A DNA stretch of 64,000 nt from an uncultured bacterium (GTDB lineage: Bacteria; Bacillota; Clostridia; Christensenellales; HGM11417): assembly GCA_905215695.1 (NCBI GenBank), contig CAJMQN010000002.1:186001-250000 (forward strand), in the 5' to 3' direction. Shown one piece after another: positions 56,726 to 64,000 of this stretch. Under the pieces are notes generated by a model. It was not told the origin of the DNA and searched no databases. It saw only the letters and a list, made by a program, of their open reading frames with translations. Made by a program: the position numbers and the translations under genes. The first letter of the stretch is position 1; each line of letters begins with the position of its first letter.

Positions 56726-57217
56726 ATGAAAGTCAAAGGAAACGCCATCGTATTCGGGGACAACATCGACACCGACGTCATCATCCCCGCGAGATACTTA
56801 AACAGCTTTACGGAAGAGACCCTGAAAAGCCACTGTATGGAGGACATTGACCCGACCTTTGCCTCCCGGGTCAAACAGGGAGACGTCATGATCGGCGGGG
56901 AAAACTTCGGGTGCGGTTCGAGCCGGGAGCACGCGCCGCTTGCGATCAAGTACAGCGGAATCTCCTGCGTCGTCGCGAAGTCCTACGCGCGCATCTTCTA
57001 TCGCAACGCCATCAACATCGGGCTTCCCATCCTCGTCATTCCCGAGGCGGACAAAATCAAAGAGGGCGACGACGTTGAAATCGATTTCGACACCGGGGAA
57101 ATCGTCGTGAACGGAAGGGAGCGCTACCGCTCGCAGCCCTTCCCGGAATTCGTGCAGAAGATCGTCTCTGCGGGCGGGCTCATCAATCTTTTGAAACAGG
57201 AGGGCGACATTCGATGA
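56726..57217 (+). CDS. leuD: 3-isopropylmalate/citramalate dehydratase small subunit
   Basis: A 163-residue swivel-domain subunit: FGDNIDTDVIIPARYLNSF, GGENFGCGSSREHAP (substrate-binding loop) and IVVNGRERYRSQPFPEF. ATAGGAGG precedes the ATG of MKVKGNAIVF. The short form matches the archaeal/clostridial LeuD that pairs with the 417-residue LeuC. Confidence 0.95.
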   Translation: MKVKGNAIVFGDNIDTDVIIPARYLNSFTEETLKSHCMEDIDPTFASRVKQGDVMIGGENFGCGSSREHAPLAIKYSGISCVVAKSYARIFYRNAINIGLPILVIPEADKIKEGDDVEIDFDTGEIVVNGRERYRSQPFPEFVQKIVSAGGLINLLKQEGDIR

Positions 57218-58284
57218 ACTTAAAGATTGCGACCATTCGCGGGGACGGTATCGGTCCCGAAATCGTGGACAGCGCCGTCGAGGTGCTCAAAAAGACCGCG
57301 GAGGTCTTCGGACACAAATTCACCTTCACCTACGTCGATATGGGTGGGTGCGCCATTGACAAGTTCGGCGTTCCGCTCCCGGACGAGACCCTGAACGTCT
57401 GCAAGGACAGCGATTCCGTGCTCCTCGGCGCGGTAGGCGGGGACAAGTGGGACAACGTTCCCTCCGAGCTCCGACCCGAGCGCGGGCTCTTGAAGATTCG
57501 CAAGGAACTCAAGCTCTTCGCCAATATCCGCCCCGTCAAGCTCTACTCCTCCCTGCGGGACAAGTGTCCCCTGCGCGCGGACATCGTGCGGGACGGAATC
57601 GACCTCGTGGTCGTGCGCGAGCTGACCGGCGGAATCTACTTCGGGGAGAAAAAAGCGGTCAACGAGCCTGGTAACGTCTATAGCTACGACGTCGAGAAGT
57701 ATTCGGACTATGAAATCGAGCGCATTCTGCGTTCGGCGTTCGAGTACGCGAGAAAGCGCGGGAAACGTCTGACTTCCGTCGATAAGGCGAACGTTCTCGA
57801 GAGTTCCAAGTTGTGGAGACGTATCGCAAACGAGGTCGCGAAGGATTATCCGGACGTGACCCTTGAGCACATGTATGTAGATAACTGCGCCATGCAGCTC
57901 GTTTTGAACCCCCGGCAGTTCGACGTCATCGTCACCTCCAATATCTTCGGGGACATTCTCACGGACGAGGCATCCGTGCTCGGCGGAAGCATCGGCATGA
58001 TGGCGTCCGAGTCCCGGCGGGAGGACAGTTTCGGGCTGTTCGAGCCCATTCACGGCTCTGCGCCCTCCATCGCAGGCAAGAATATCGCCAACCCCATTGC
58101 GACCATCTCCTCCGCCGCCATGCTTCTGCGCGCGCAGAATCTGCTCGAAGAAGCCGCCGCCATCGAGAACGCGATCGACACCACTCTGCACCAGAAGTAC
58201 CGCACCGTCGATATTTTCGACGACGACAAAATTCTCGTGGGCACGGCGGAAATGGCGAAAAAGATTATGGAGAACATCTATTGA
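57214..58284 (+). CDS. leuB: 3-isopropylmalate dehydrogenase
   Basis: A 356-residue NAD-dependent decarboxylating dehydrogenase. Seen: TIRGDGIGPEIVDSAVEVL, VRELTGGIYFG (substrate contact), VDKANVLESSKLWR, and the metal and NAD region SNIFGDILTDEASVLGGSIGM, EPIHGSAPSIAGKNIANP. It acts on isopropylmalate and, in the CimA route, on methylmalate. ATGA overlap with leuD and a TGATG junction with the next gene. Confidence 0.95.
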   Translation: MNLKIATIRGDGIGPEIVDSAVEVLKKTAEVFGHKFTFTYVDMGGCAIDKFGVPLPDETLNVCKDSDSVLLGAVGGDKWDNVPSELRPERGLLKIRKELKLFANIRPVKLYSSLRDKCPLRADIVRDGIDLVVVRELTGGIYFGEKKAVNEPGNVYSYDVEKYSDYEIERILRSAFEYARKRGKRLTSVDKANVLESSKLWRRIANEVAKDYPDVTLEHMYVDNCAMQLVLNPRQFDVIVTSNIFGDILTDEASVLGGSIGMMASESRREDSFGLFEPIHGSAPSIAGKNIANPIATISSAAMLLRAQNLLEEAAAIENAIDTTLHQKYRTVDIFDDDKILVGTAEMAKKIMENIY

Positions 58285-58697
58285 TGGAGCGCGCGAAACG
58301 CGTGCGGGATTCCCGTACACAGCAGGTGCACCTTATCATGTCCAAGGATATCAACTCCGTGGGCAGGCTTTTCGGCGGACGGCTCATGGAATGGATCGAT
58401 ATGCTTGGGGGCGTGGTCGCCATGCGGCACTGCAATATGGAAATCGTCACCGTCGCCATTGAAAAGCTCGAGTTTCTCGCCCCCGCCTATATCGGAAATA
58501 TTCTCTTTATGGACGCGAAAATTATTTCGGTGGGAAACACATCCATGCGCGTGCAAGTTGACACTTACGTCGAGAGCACGCACGACGGACAGCGCAACCT
58601 CATCAACCGCGCGGAACTCGTCATCATCGCCATCGACGAAGAACAGCACCCCGTGCGGGTTCCCCGGCTTCTGCCGGACCCTGAGGAAGAGGAATAA
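58284..58697 (+). CDS. Acyl-CoA thioesterase, YciA-like hotdog fold
   Basis: A 137-residue hotdog protein: HLIMSKDINSVGRLFGGRLMEWID (catalytic Asp/Asn helix region), LEFLAPAYIGNILFMDAKI. Members hydrolyse short- and medium-chain acyl-CoA. It starts inside the leuB stop codon and ends the operon before a terminator. Its relation to branched-chain amino acid synthesis is unclear; it may release a branched acyl group or just share the transcript. Confidence 0.88.
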   Translation: MERAKRVRDSRTQQVHLIMSKDINSVGRLFGGRLMEWIDMLGGVVAMRHCNMEIVTVAIEKLEFLAPAYIGNILFMDAKIISVGNTSMRVQVDTYVESTHDGQRNLINRAELVIIAIDEEQHPVRVPRLLPDPEEEE

Positions 58698-58730
58698 AAA
58701 AGGGCTTTCCCGAATGGGAAAGCCCTTTTT
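58696..58730. terminator. Bidirectional terminator
   Basis: AAAGGGCTTTCCC-GAAT-GGGAAAGCCCTTT with T-runs on both strands, between the end of the branched-chain amino acid operon and the end of the convergent ppa gene. Confidence 0.9.
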
Positions 58731-58750
58731 GGTCTCTGAAGCGGTTGCGG

Positions 58751-59299
58751 TCAGATTTTTCGCGGGGAAATAGCCTGCCGCGCCGCCTCGAAAGCGCGCA
58801 TATATTCGGAGATTTTCTCCTTCGCCTCGCGGACACCCAAAATGGTCTGCACCGCTGTCACCTTGCCTTCAAGTTCCTTGTACACGGTGAAAAAGTGCGC
58901 CATTTCGTTCAGTATGTGCCGAGGCAGCTGATCTACGCTGTGAATGTTTCGGTATTCGGGGTCGCCGTAGGGTACCGCGATAATCTTTTCGTCCAGATAC
59001 TCCTGATCTGTCATGACGATCATGCCGATCGGGAAACACCTTACGAGACAGTTGACCGCAATTCTTTCACTGCACAGGACGAGGACGTCCAGATGGTCGC
59101 CGTCCGCCGCAAGCGTACGGGGAATCAATCCGTAATTCGCCGGGTAGTGCGTGGAGGTAAACAGGACGCGGTCGAGAATCAAATAGCCCGTCTCCTTGTC
59201 CAGTTCGTACTTCATCTTGCTCCCTTTGGAAATTTCAATGAGCGCGAGAAAGTCCTCGGGAGAGACGCGGGAGGGATTTACGCTGTCGATTGCCGCCAT
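58751..59299 (-). CDS. ppa: Inorganic pyrophosphatase, class I
   Basis: A 182-residue soluble pyrophosphatase: EISKGSKMKYELDKETG, RVLFTSTHYPANYGLIPRT and ADGDHLDVLVL (the conserved D-x-D-x-x-D-type metal site DGDHLDVL). It hydrolyses PPi from biosynthesis. GGGAG precedes the ATG. It is the last gene of a minus-strand run after two hydrolases and a CoA-transferase; class I enzymes are less common than class II in Firmicutes. Confidence 0.94.
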   Translation of the reverse strand: MAAIDSVNPSRVSPEDFLALIEISKGSKMKYELDKETGYLILDRVLFTSTHYPANYGLIPRTLAADGDHLDVLVLCSERIAVNCLVRCFPIGMIVMTDQEYLDEKIIAVPYGDPEYRNIHSVDQLPRHILNEMAHFFTVYKELEGKVTAVQTILGVREAKEKISEYMRAFEAARQAISPRKI

Positions 59300-59300
59300 T

Positions 59301-60188
59301 TTAATTCTCCCTGAAGAAAGCGAGCATATCCGCGGTCAGCCGGTCGGGACAGTCCACGAGCGGCGAGTGACCGCTCCCCTCGTAGCGGAGAAGCTTCGCG
59401 CGGGAGCCGAGCGCACCGACATTTTCCGCCACCATCCATTCGGGGACGACAACATCTCTGTCGCAGGTCGTGAATGCGCAGGGACATTCGACCTTGGAAA
59501 TCGAATTGTCACCCTCGCGGTACCCGTTTGTGCCCGCGCCCATGTTCAGGTTCGCGAGCGCCCAGTCGAGATCAATGAGGTTGCGCTGTTTCATGGTCTC
59601 GGCGAGCCACAGAGCGGACTGCTCGGGCAAGGGCTTCCCCACCGTATAAATCGTTTGGTCCCACACCCAGCCCATGCCCGCCGCGTTGCCCGCGGCAAAC
59701 AGCGCCAGCATGGGCGCGACCTGCAAGGGGTCTTTCGCCATTTCCTCTTTGCTCGCATAGACCTGCCCGACAAGGGGCATATTCTTTTCGTCCTTTTTAT
59801 AGATGGGATAGCCGCGGTGTCCCGCGCCCTCGATGCTGAACAGAGAACGCACGAGCGCGGGAAACCTTGCCGCGAGTTCTAGAGCAATACCGCCGCCCGT
59901 GGACCAGCCCGCGACATGCGCGCGCGTGATTCCAAGCGCCTCGCAGAAGAGTTTTACGTCCTCGGCAAGCTCCGACAAAAAATCGAAACGCTTTTCGTAA
60001 CTGCTGTCCCCGAAGCCGCGCAGGTCGGGCGCAATGACCCGATATTTTTGCGCAAGCGCGCCGAAAATCGGCGCAAAGTGCACTGACGAGGACATGTTGC
60101 CGTGAATCAGCAGAACAGGGTCCCCCGTGCCCGCCTCGAGATAGGCATAAGTTTCGCCATTTGCGAGTCGGATTGTTTTCTTTTCCAT
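59301..60188 (-). CDS. Alpha/beta hydrolase
   Basis: A 295-residue hydrolase with LIHGNMSSSVHF (oxyanion), PDLRGFGDSSY, the nucleophile elbow AGWSTGGG, Asp in TTCDRDVVVPEW and His in GSGHSPLVDCPD. It is soluble and 51 bases downstream of a second, unrelated-looking alpha/beta hydrolase. The family includes esterases and C-C bond hydrolases; the substrate is unknown. Confidence 0.87.
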   Translation of the reverse strand: MEKKTIRLANGETYAYLEAGTGDPVLLIHGNMSSSVHFAPIFGALAQKYRVIAPDLRGFGDSSYEKRFDFLSELAEDVKLFCEALGITRAHVAGWSTGGGIALELAARFPALVRSLFSIEGAGHRGYPIYKKDEKNMPLVGQVYASKEEMAKDPLQVAPMLALFAAGNAAGMGWVWDQTIYTVGKPLPEQSALWLAETMKQRNLIDLDWALANLNMGAGTNGYREGDNSISKVECPCAFTTCDRDVVVPEWMVAENVGALGSRAKLLRYEGSGHSPLVDCPDRLTADMLAFFREN

Positions 60189-60239
60189 TGGTTCCTCCCT
60201 ATTATTGGGTTTCTCTATTCTTAAACGCGGGAGTGCGGA

Positions 60240-61070
60240 TCAAAACCGATATATCGAAAATTCCGTATCCGCGGCGTTCACGAAACCCAGCACAAGAGAC
60301 GCAAACAGCAGGGGCTGTTCGTACATCGAGGCGTGCCCGCTCTCCCGAATGACGGCGTGTTTGCTTCCGCGGATGCCAGCGCGCAGGATTTCCTGCTCCG
60401 TGAGCGGAGTCAATACGTCCGCATCCGCGCTTATGATGAGCGTCGGACAGGTAATTTCCCCCAGACGCGCCTGCACGTTGTACGCTTCCGCGCTGTCCGT
60501 CAGCCGCACGAGGCTCGCGAGAACTTCGGGATTTGAGAAGTACGGGACGAGCGTCTTTTCGCGGTTCTTCATCCAGTCGAGACGCTCCTCGTAGAATTTT
60601 GTGGAATAGATGACGGGAATCGTCGTCAGGTAGTAAGCTCTTCCGTCCCCGGACGACGCGACCGCGTTCCAGGCGTGACCGATTTCGCGGAGCCAATCCG
60701 AGGTACGGGACGCCGTGTTTGCGAGAATCAGTCGTTCCACTCTTTCGGGGTATTTCAGCGCGAACTGCAAAGCCACTTCGCCGCCGTAGGAGATGCCCAT
60801 GATGCTCACCTGCGAGTACCATAACCGTTCCAAAAGCTCCGCGACAAGCTCCGCCTGTATGTCCTGCGCGTAGGATTCTTCCATGCGCCCGGACTGCCCT
60901 TGGTCGAGAAAATCCACCAATATCAATACGTTCTTTTCCGAGAAGGAACGCACAAAAGGCTCCCAGCTCTTTGTGGACATCATGATGCCGTTTAACAGGA
61001 GAAGAGGTTTTCCGTATTCGCCGTACACTTCGTAGTGAACGGGCTTTCCCCGAAAGATAAACTCCGCCAT
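60240..61070 (-). CDS. Alpha/beta hydrolase
   Basis: A 276-residue hydrolase. Seen: LLLLNGIMMSTKSWEPFV, VDFLDQGQSG, the nucleophile elbow MGISYGGE, ISADADVLTPL (Asp) and ESGHASMYEQP (His). GAGG lies before the ATG. The immediate neighbour upstream is a CoA-transferase, one base apart, so they are coupled. Similar proteins serve as esterases or as homoserine O-acetyltransferase-like enzymes; no specific substrate can be given. Confidence 0.87.
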   Translation of the reverse strand: MAEFIFRGKPVHYEVYGEYGKPLLLLNGIMMSTKSWEPFVRSFSEKNVLILVDFLDQGQSGRMEESYAQDIQAELVAELLERLWYSQVSIMGISYGGEVALQFALKYPERVERLILANTASRTSDWLREIGHAWNAVASSGDGRAYYLTTIPVIYSTKFYEERLDWMKNREKTLVPYFSNPEVLASLVRLTDSAEAYNVQARLGEITCPTLIISADADVLTPLTEQEILRAGIRGSKHAVIRESGHASMYEQPLLFASLVLGFVNAADTEFSIYRF

Positions 61071-61071
61071 G

Positions 61072-62385
61072 CTATTTCCTCGGCAGAATCCCGAGCTCCG
61101 CCGCCTCGTCCCGCAGGGATTCGCGGAATTTCGGATGCGCGACGGAAATGATGCGCTCCACCCGCTCGCGGATACTCGTACCCTTCAGATTGACCGTTCC
61201 GTACTCGGTCACGAGGTAGTCAAGGTCGTTTCGGGACAGGGATACCGCCGCGCCTGGCTTTAACTGACAGACGATTTTTGAGACTTCCTCTTTCTCCCCC
61301 GTCGCGGGATTTTTCACCATCGCAGTGGAATACAGCGCGATGATGGAACGCCCGTTGCGGGAAAGCTGGGCGCCAATCGCCGTATCCGACTGCCCGCCCG
61401 TGCCGCTGATCTGCTTGGAACCGATGGATTCGGAGGCGCATTGCCCTGTCACATCGACTTCAACCGTCGTGTTGATGGAGACCTGATTGTCGTTTTTGGA
61501 GATCACGTAAGGGTCGTTTACGAGAGTGCCGTCACGGATAATCACCGTCGGATTGTCGTCCATGAAGTCATAAAGCTCCCTCGTGCCCATCGCAAACGCC
61601 GCGACCATCTTGCCCTTGTCCTGCTGTTTGCACTTGCCTGTGATGACCCCCGCTTTGGCGAGTTTCATCATGCCCGTCGTAATCATTTCGGTATGGATAC
61701 CGAGATCCTTTTTGCCGAACAGACTTGCCGCAACCGCATTCGGAATTCCCCCGATGCCGAGCTGTACGCAGTCCCCGTCGTTGACGAGTTCCGCGATGTG
61801 ACGTCCGATGACGAGGTCTTTTTCCGTAGGCTCGGCGTCGGGAATCTCGGGAATTGCGTAATCCGTTTCGAGGAAGTAATCGACGTCCGAAACGTGTACT
61901 TCGTTGTCCCCGAAAGTACGGGGCGCGTTCGGATTCAACTCGAGAATGACGATGTCCGCCGCCTCAAGCATGCGTTTTTCATAGGTATTGGAGAGCGGGA
62001 GCGAAACGTATCCGTGCCGATCGGGCATGCTCGCAAGTCCGACATAAATGTTGGGTCTGCGGAAGGCGAGGCGCTTGGTCGCCGCAAAGTGCAGGTGGTT
62101 CGGAATAAAGGCGATATTGCCGTTTTTGTGCATACGGCGCTGATCGGGAGAATAGAACCAGCTATCCACCCAAAAGCTGTCCTTGTACTCGCCGTGTGCA
62201 AACTCATAGTCCGCCATGGGCAGACAATTCGTGACGGTGACGTCTGAAACACGGTTCGCTATCGTGTGGAGCGCGCTCAAGAACGTTTTTCCCTCTGTCG
62301 CTCCGAGCCCCGTGACAATCATGTCCCCGGATTTGACGAGACCGAGCGCCTTCTCCAGCGTGATGACTTTGCTGCGATATTCCAT
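61072..62385 (-). CDS. Acetyl-CoA hydrolase/4-hydroxybutyrate CoA-transferase family protein
   Basis: A 437-residue family I CoA-transferase of the Cat1/AbfT type. Seen: LGLVKSGDMIVTGLGATEGK, the substrate loop LGIGGIPNAVAASL, the catalytic Glu in GIHTEMITTGMMKL, and GTGGQSDTAIGA. It moves CoA between acetate and another short acid (butyrate, 4-hydroxybutyrate or similar). In a fermenting anaerobe this would conserve the thioester bond. A Liv-type binding protein gene lies upstream, suggesting an imported organic or amino acid feeds it (inference). Confidence 0.9.
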   Translation of the reverse strand: MEYRSKVITLEKALGLVKSGDMIVTGLGATEGKTFLSALHTIANRVSDVTVTNCLPMADYEFAHGEYKDSFWVDSWFYSPDQRRMHKNGNIAFIPNHLHFAATKRLAFRRPNIYVGLASMPDRHGYVSLPLSNTYEKRMLEAADIVILELNPNAPRTFGDNEVHVSDVDYFLETDYAIPEIPDAEPTEKDLVIGRHIAELVNDGDCVQLGIGGIPNAVAASLFGKKDLGIHTEMITTGMMKLAKAGVITGKCKQQDKGKMVAAFAMGTRELYDFMDDNPTVIIRDGTLVNDPYVISKNDNQVSINTTVEVDVTGQCASESIGSKQISGTGGQSDTAIGAQLSRNGRSIIALYSTAMVKNPATGEKEEVSKIVCQLKPGAAVSLSRNDLDYLVTEYGTVNLKGTSIRERVERIISVAHPKFRESLRDEAAELGILPRK

Positions 62386-62452
62386 TTTCTTTTCCTCCCG
62401 TATCTTTCAAAAAGCGCACCCTTGCCCCCTCCTGCGGAGGTTCGGACGATGA

Positions 62453-62474
62453 CCGGGAGAGCCGACTCTCCCGG
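62453..62474. other. mRNA hairpin between binding-protein and CoA-transferase genes
   Basis: CCGGGAGAG-CCGA-CTCTCCCGG, a perfect nine-base stem without T-run, 18 bases after the binding-protein stop. Such hairpins often protect the 3' end of a highly expressed binding-protein message. Confidence 0.6.
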
Positions 62475-62492
62475 GAATTTGGGCATACTCTA

Positions 62493-63878
62493 TTATGCCA
62501 TGCTTGCGACAATGTCGTCAAGGGACATCATGTCACTGACCTTGGCAGCCGCGCCCGTGCCGTCGAATTTAGACAGGTTCAGATATGTGGTTCCGAGTCG
62601 CTTGCCCTCGCTGTAATCAAGCTTTGCGCCCGAACCCATGGGGATCACGATTTCCGCGCTCTCCATTTGGTCAACATAGTTCTTCCAAGTAAGTTCGAGG
62701 TCCGCAGCCTTCACACGGTCGAGACCCTGACAGAATACGTCCGCCGCGATATAGCCCGCAAACGCATATGCGTCCAACGCCTTCGCGGAGAGATATACGC
62801 CCGGCACATAGGGATTTTCCACGAGCGCAATGTTGTGCGCGAGGTCATAAGCTTGGAAAATCATGCAGAGTTTCAGATAATCTACGTAGCCTGTTGCGGA
62901 AGTATTGTCCACCCAGCCGCTGTAATAGACAGGACGGTTGACCGTGATGCTTCCCTCTGTTGCAAGGTCGGCAAGGGTTTGAGCGCCTGCATTGGAGTAT
63001 GTCGTCAATACTTTTGCGTCAAAGTTCGCCGCCTTCATCGCTTTGAGAACGTTTGCAAAGGGAGCGACCGTTGCAACAATGACTACGTCACAGCCCTTGT
63101 TCTTCAGCGCGGTAACCGCCGCCGAATAATCGGTACCGGATGCCGCGGACGCCTCCTGATACTCGACGGAAACGCCCATTTCCTTCGCCTGAATCTCGAT
63201 GCCGCGCTTCATGCCGCGTCCGGCGTCGTCCGAAGTATTTAATACGCCCACCTTGGTTGCTTTGAGTCCGTAGAGTATTTCGTCCTTCGTGTCCGCGACC
63301 GCGCGCGCCAGCATGAGTCTGCCTTCCGTCTCGTAGATGGGTTGTACCGGCATGACCGCGCGCTCGTAGCCCTTCGCCTCTTCATTATAGAGCGCCGAGA
63401 CGCCGGATGCCGCATAGACCATGGGAATTCCCTTAGCCTTGATGTCGTCCAGCGTCGCGACGACGCCGTCCGTTCCGAAATGCCCAACGATTGCAAACAC
63501 CTTGTCGTCGTTGATGAGTTTGTCCGTCATCGTCACGGTGTCCACGCCCTGATCGTCATAGTGAATGTAGCGGATTTTCTTCCCCTCGTAGCCGCCCTTG
63601 CCGCCGCCGTCTGCAAGACCCGTGACCGACATATCCTCTGCCGCAGTCTTGGCAGGCTGATTGTAGTACCAGAAATATGCTTCCATCGCCGCCTTGAAGG
63701 GTCCGCCGATGGACATGAGCGTACCGCTCGTCCCGGCGGTGTTGCCCACCAGAATTTCGGTATCCGTTACGCCCTGCACTTCCGTTCCGTCATAGTCGGT
63801 CTTTCCGCCGCAGGCGACCGTAGTCAGCATTGCGAGCGCGAGGGCCGTTGCGAGAAACGCTTTCCAAATTTTCTTCAT
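62493..63878 (-). CDS. Branched-chain-amino-acid-type ABC transporter substrate-binding lipoprotein
   Basis: A 461-residue Leu/Ile/Val-type binding protein (Peripla_BP_6 fold). The start MKKIWKAFLATALALAMLTTVAC gives the lipobox Cys at 23; AGGAG precedes it. TEILVGNTAGTSGTLMSIGGPFKAAMEAYFWYYNQ is the usual N-lobe opening, and KVGVLNTSDDAGRGM marks the second lobe start. The ligand may be an amino acid, amide or short acid. The LivF-like ATPase gene just upstream shows that the transporter genes lie beyond the window edge. Confidence 0.92.
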   Translation of the reverse strand: MKKIWKAFLATALALAMLTTVACGGKTDYDGTEVQGVTDTEILVGNTAGTSGTLMSIGGPFKAAMEAYFWYYNQPAKTAAEDMSVTGLADGGGKGGYEGKKIRYIHYDDQGVDTVTMTDKLINDDKVFAIVGHFGTDGVVATLDDIKAKGIPMVYAASGVSALYNEEAKGYERAVMPVQPIYETEGRLMLARAVADTKDEILYGLKATKVGVLNTSDDAGRGMKRGIEIQAKEMGVSVEYQEASAASGTDYSAAVTALKNKGCDVVIVATVAPFANVLKAMKAANFDAKVLTTYSNAGAQTLADLATEGSITVNRPVYYSGWVDNTSATGYVDYLKLCMIFQAYDLAHNIALVENPYVPGVYLSAKALDAYAFAGYIAADVFCQGLDRVKAADLELTWKNYVDQMESAEIVIPMGSGAKLDYSEGKRLGTTYLNLSKFDGTGAAAKVSDMMSLDDIVASMA

Positions 63879-63927
63879 TTTTCCTCTCCTTATTTGTTTT
63901 CTTAAAAATCCGCCCGATGACGGATAT

Positions 63928-64000
63928 TTAATTCTTTTTTCCGCCGAGATACGCCTCGACAAGTCTTTCGTCTAAAATCAGGTCGGAAGCCCTGCCCTGC
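63928..64000 (-). CDS. LivF-like ABC transporter ATP-binding protein (C-terminal end only)
   Basis: Only the last 24 codons are in the window. They read QGRASDLILDERLVEAYLGGKKN, the typical end of LivF/LivG ATPases (L..D..V..AYLG). The stop lies 49 bases before the binding-protein gene, so both belong to one transport operon. Confidence 0.75.
   Translation of the reverse strand, partial: QGRASDLILDERLVEAYLGGKKN

Overview
The window reads as chromosomal DNA of an anaerobic, fairly G+C-rich member of the Clostridia (Firmicutes). Support for this: a multimeric NAD(P)-linked [FeFe] hydrogenase and an NfnAB transhydrogenase, two riboswitch classes typical of Firmicutes (tetrahydrofolate and cyclic-di-GMP-I), GGAGG ribosome binding sites, the order dgt-dnaG-rpoD-trmK-nif3, consensus sigma-A promoters with 17-base spacers, and lipoproteins with Clostridia-style lipoboxes. 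The genus cannot be fixed from the sequence. I saw no rRNA, tRNA, CRISPR array, transposase or phage gene. The genes are tightly packed, and stop/start overlaps of the ATGA, GTGA and TGATG type are frequent.

Layout. Bases 1-9262 (minus strand): a carbohydrate ABC import operon with a solute-binding lipoprotein, two permeases and a glycosidase-like lipoprotein. Two large secreted jelly-roll proteins sit between the two permease genes. Bases 9542-14423 (minus): tsaE-tsaB-rimI, a hydrolase, a membrane-anchored MurF-like ligase and a D-Ala-D-Ala ligase. Bases 14583-21746: a housekeeping run of rsfS, a nadD-yqeK fusion, yhbY, obg, nfnB, nfnA and nth. Bases 21838-28262: a DUF3343 and cysteine desulfurase pair, two small unknown proteins, a collagen-like lipoprotein and an acidic lipoprotein. 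Bases 28522-36593: an hnd-type hydrogenase operon that carries a six-gene sensor module and is preceded by two Rex-like operators. Bases 36792-37949: a lipoprotein gene behind a c-di-GMP-I riboswitch and a second promoter. Bases 37951-44054: zinc-ribbon protein, nif3, trmK, rpoD, dnaG, dgt. Bases 44241-48832: murG, three small XRE regulators with their operators, a THF riboswitch with folT, a LOG-family gene and a DUF2188 protein. Bases 48855-50144: a double-domain class II aldolase. Bases 50299-58697 (plus): a branched-chain amino acid operon, ilvB-ilvH-ilvD-like-cimA-leuC-leuD-leuB-thioesterase. Bases 58751-64000 (minus): pyrophosphatase, two alpha/beta hydrolases, a CoA-transferase, a Liv-type binding protein and the end of a LivF-like ATPase.

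How it fits together. Hydrogenase and NfnAB together point to fermentative electron bifurcation among ferredoxin, NADH, NADPH and H2, with the hydrogenase operon likely governed by the NADH/NAD ratio through Rex. The plus-strand operon makes 2-oxobutyrate from pyruvate through citramalate (CimA, LeuCD, LeuB) and feeds acetolactate synthase. ilvC is not in the window, and the ilvD-like gene lacks residues that canonical dihydroxy-acid dehydratases need.

The observations I would look at first are: (1) that divergent ilvD; (2) a leader architecture shared by two unlinked lipoprotein genes, in which the mRNA 5' end is complementary to the stretch just before the ribosome binding site, around a hairpin; (3) three genes with TAAAAT exactly six bases before ATG (apparently leaderless), one of them an otherwise overlooked 41-residue acidic protein; and (4) the sugar-import operon split by two giant envelope proteins.
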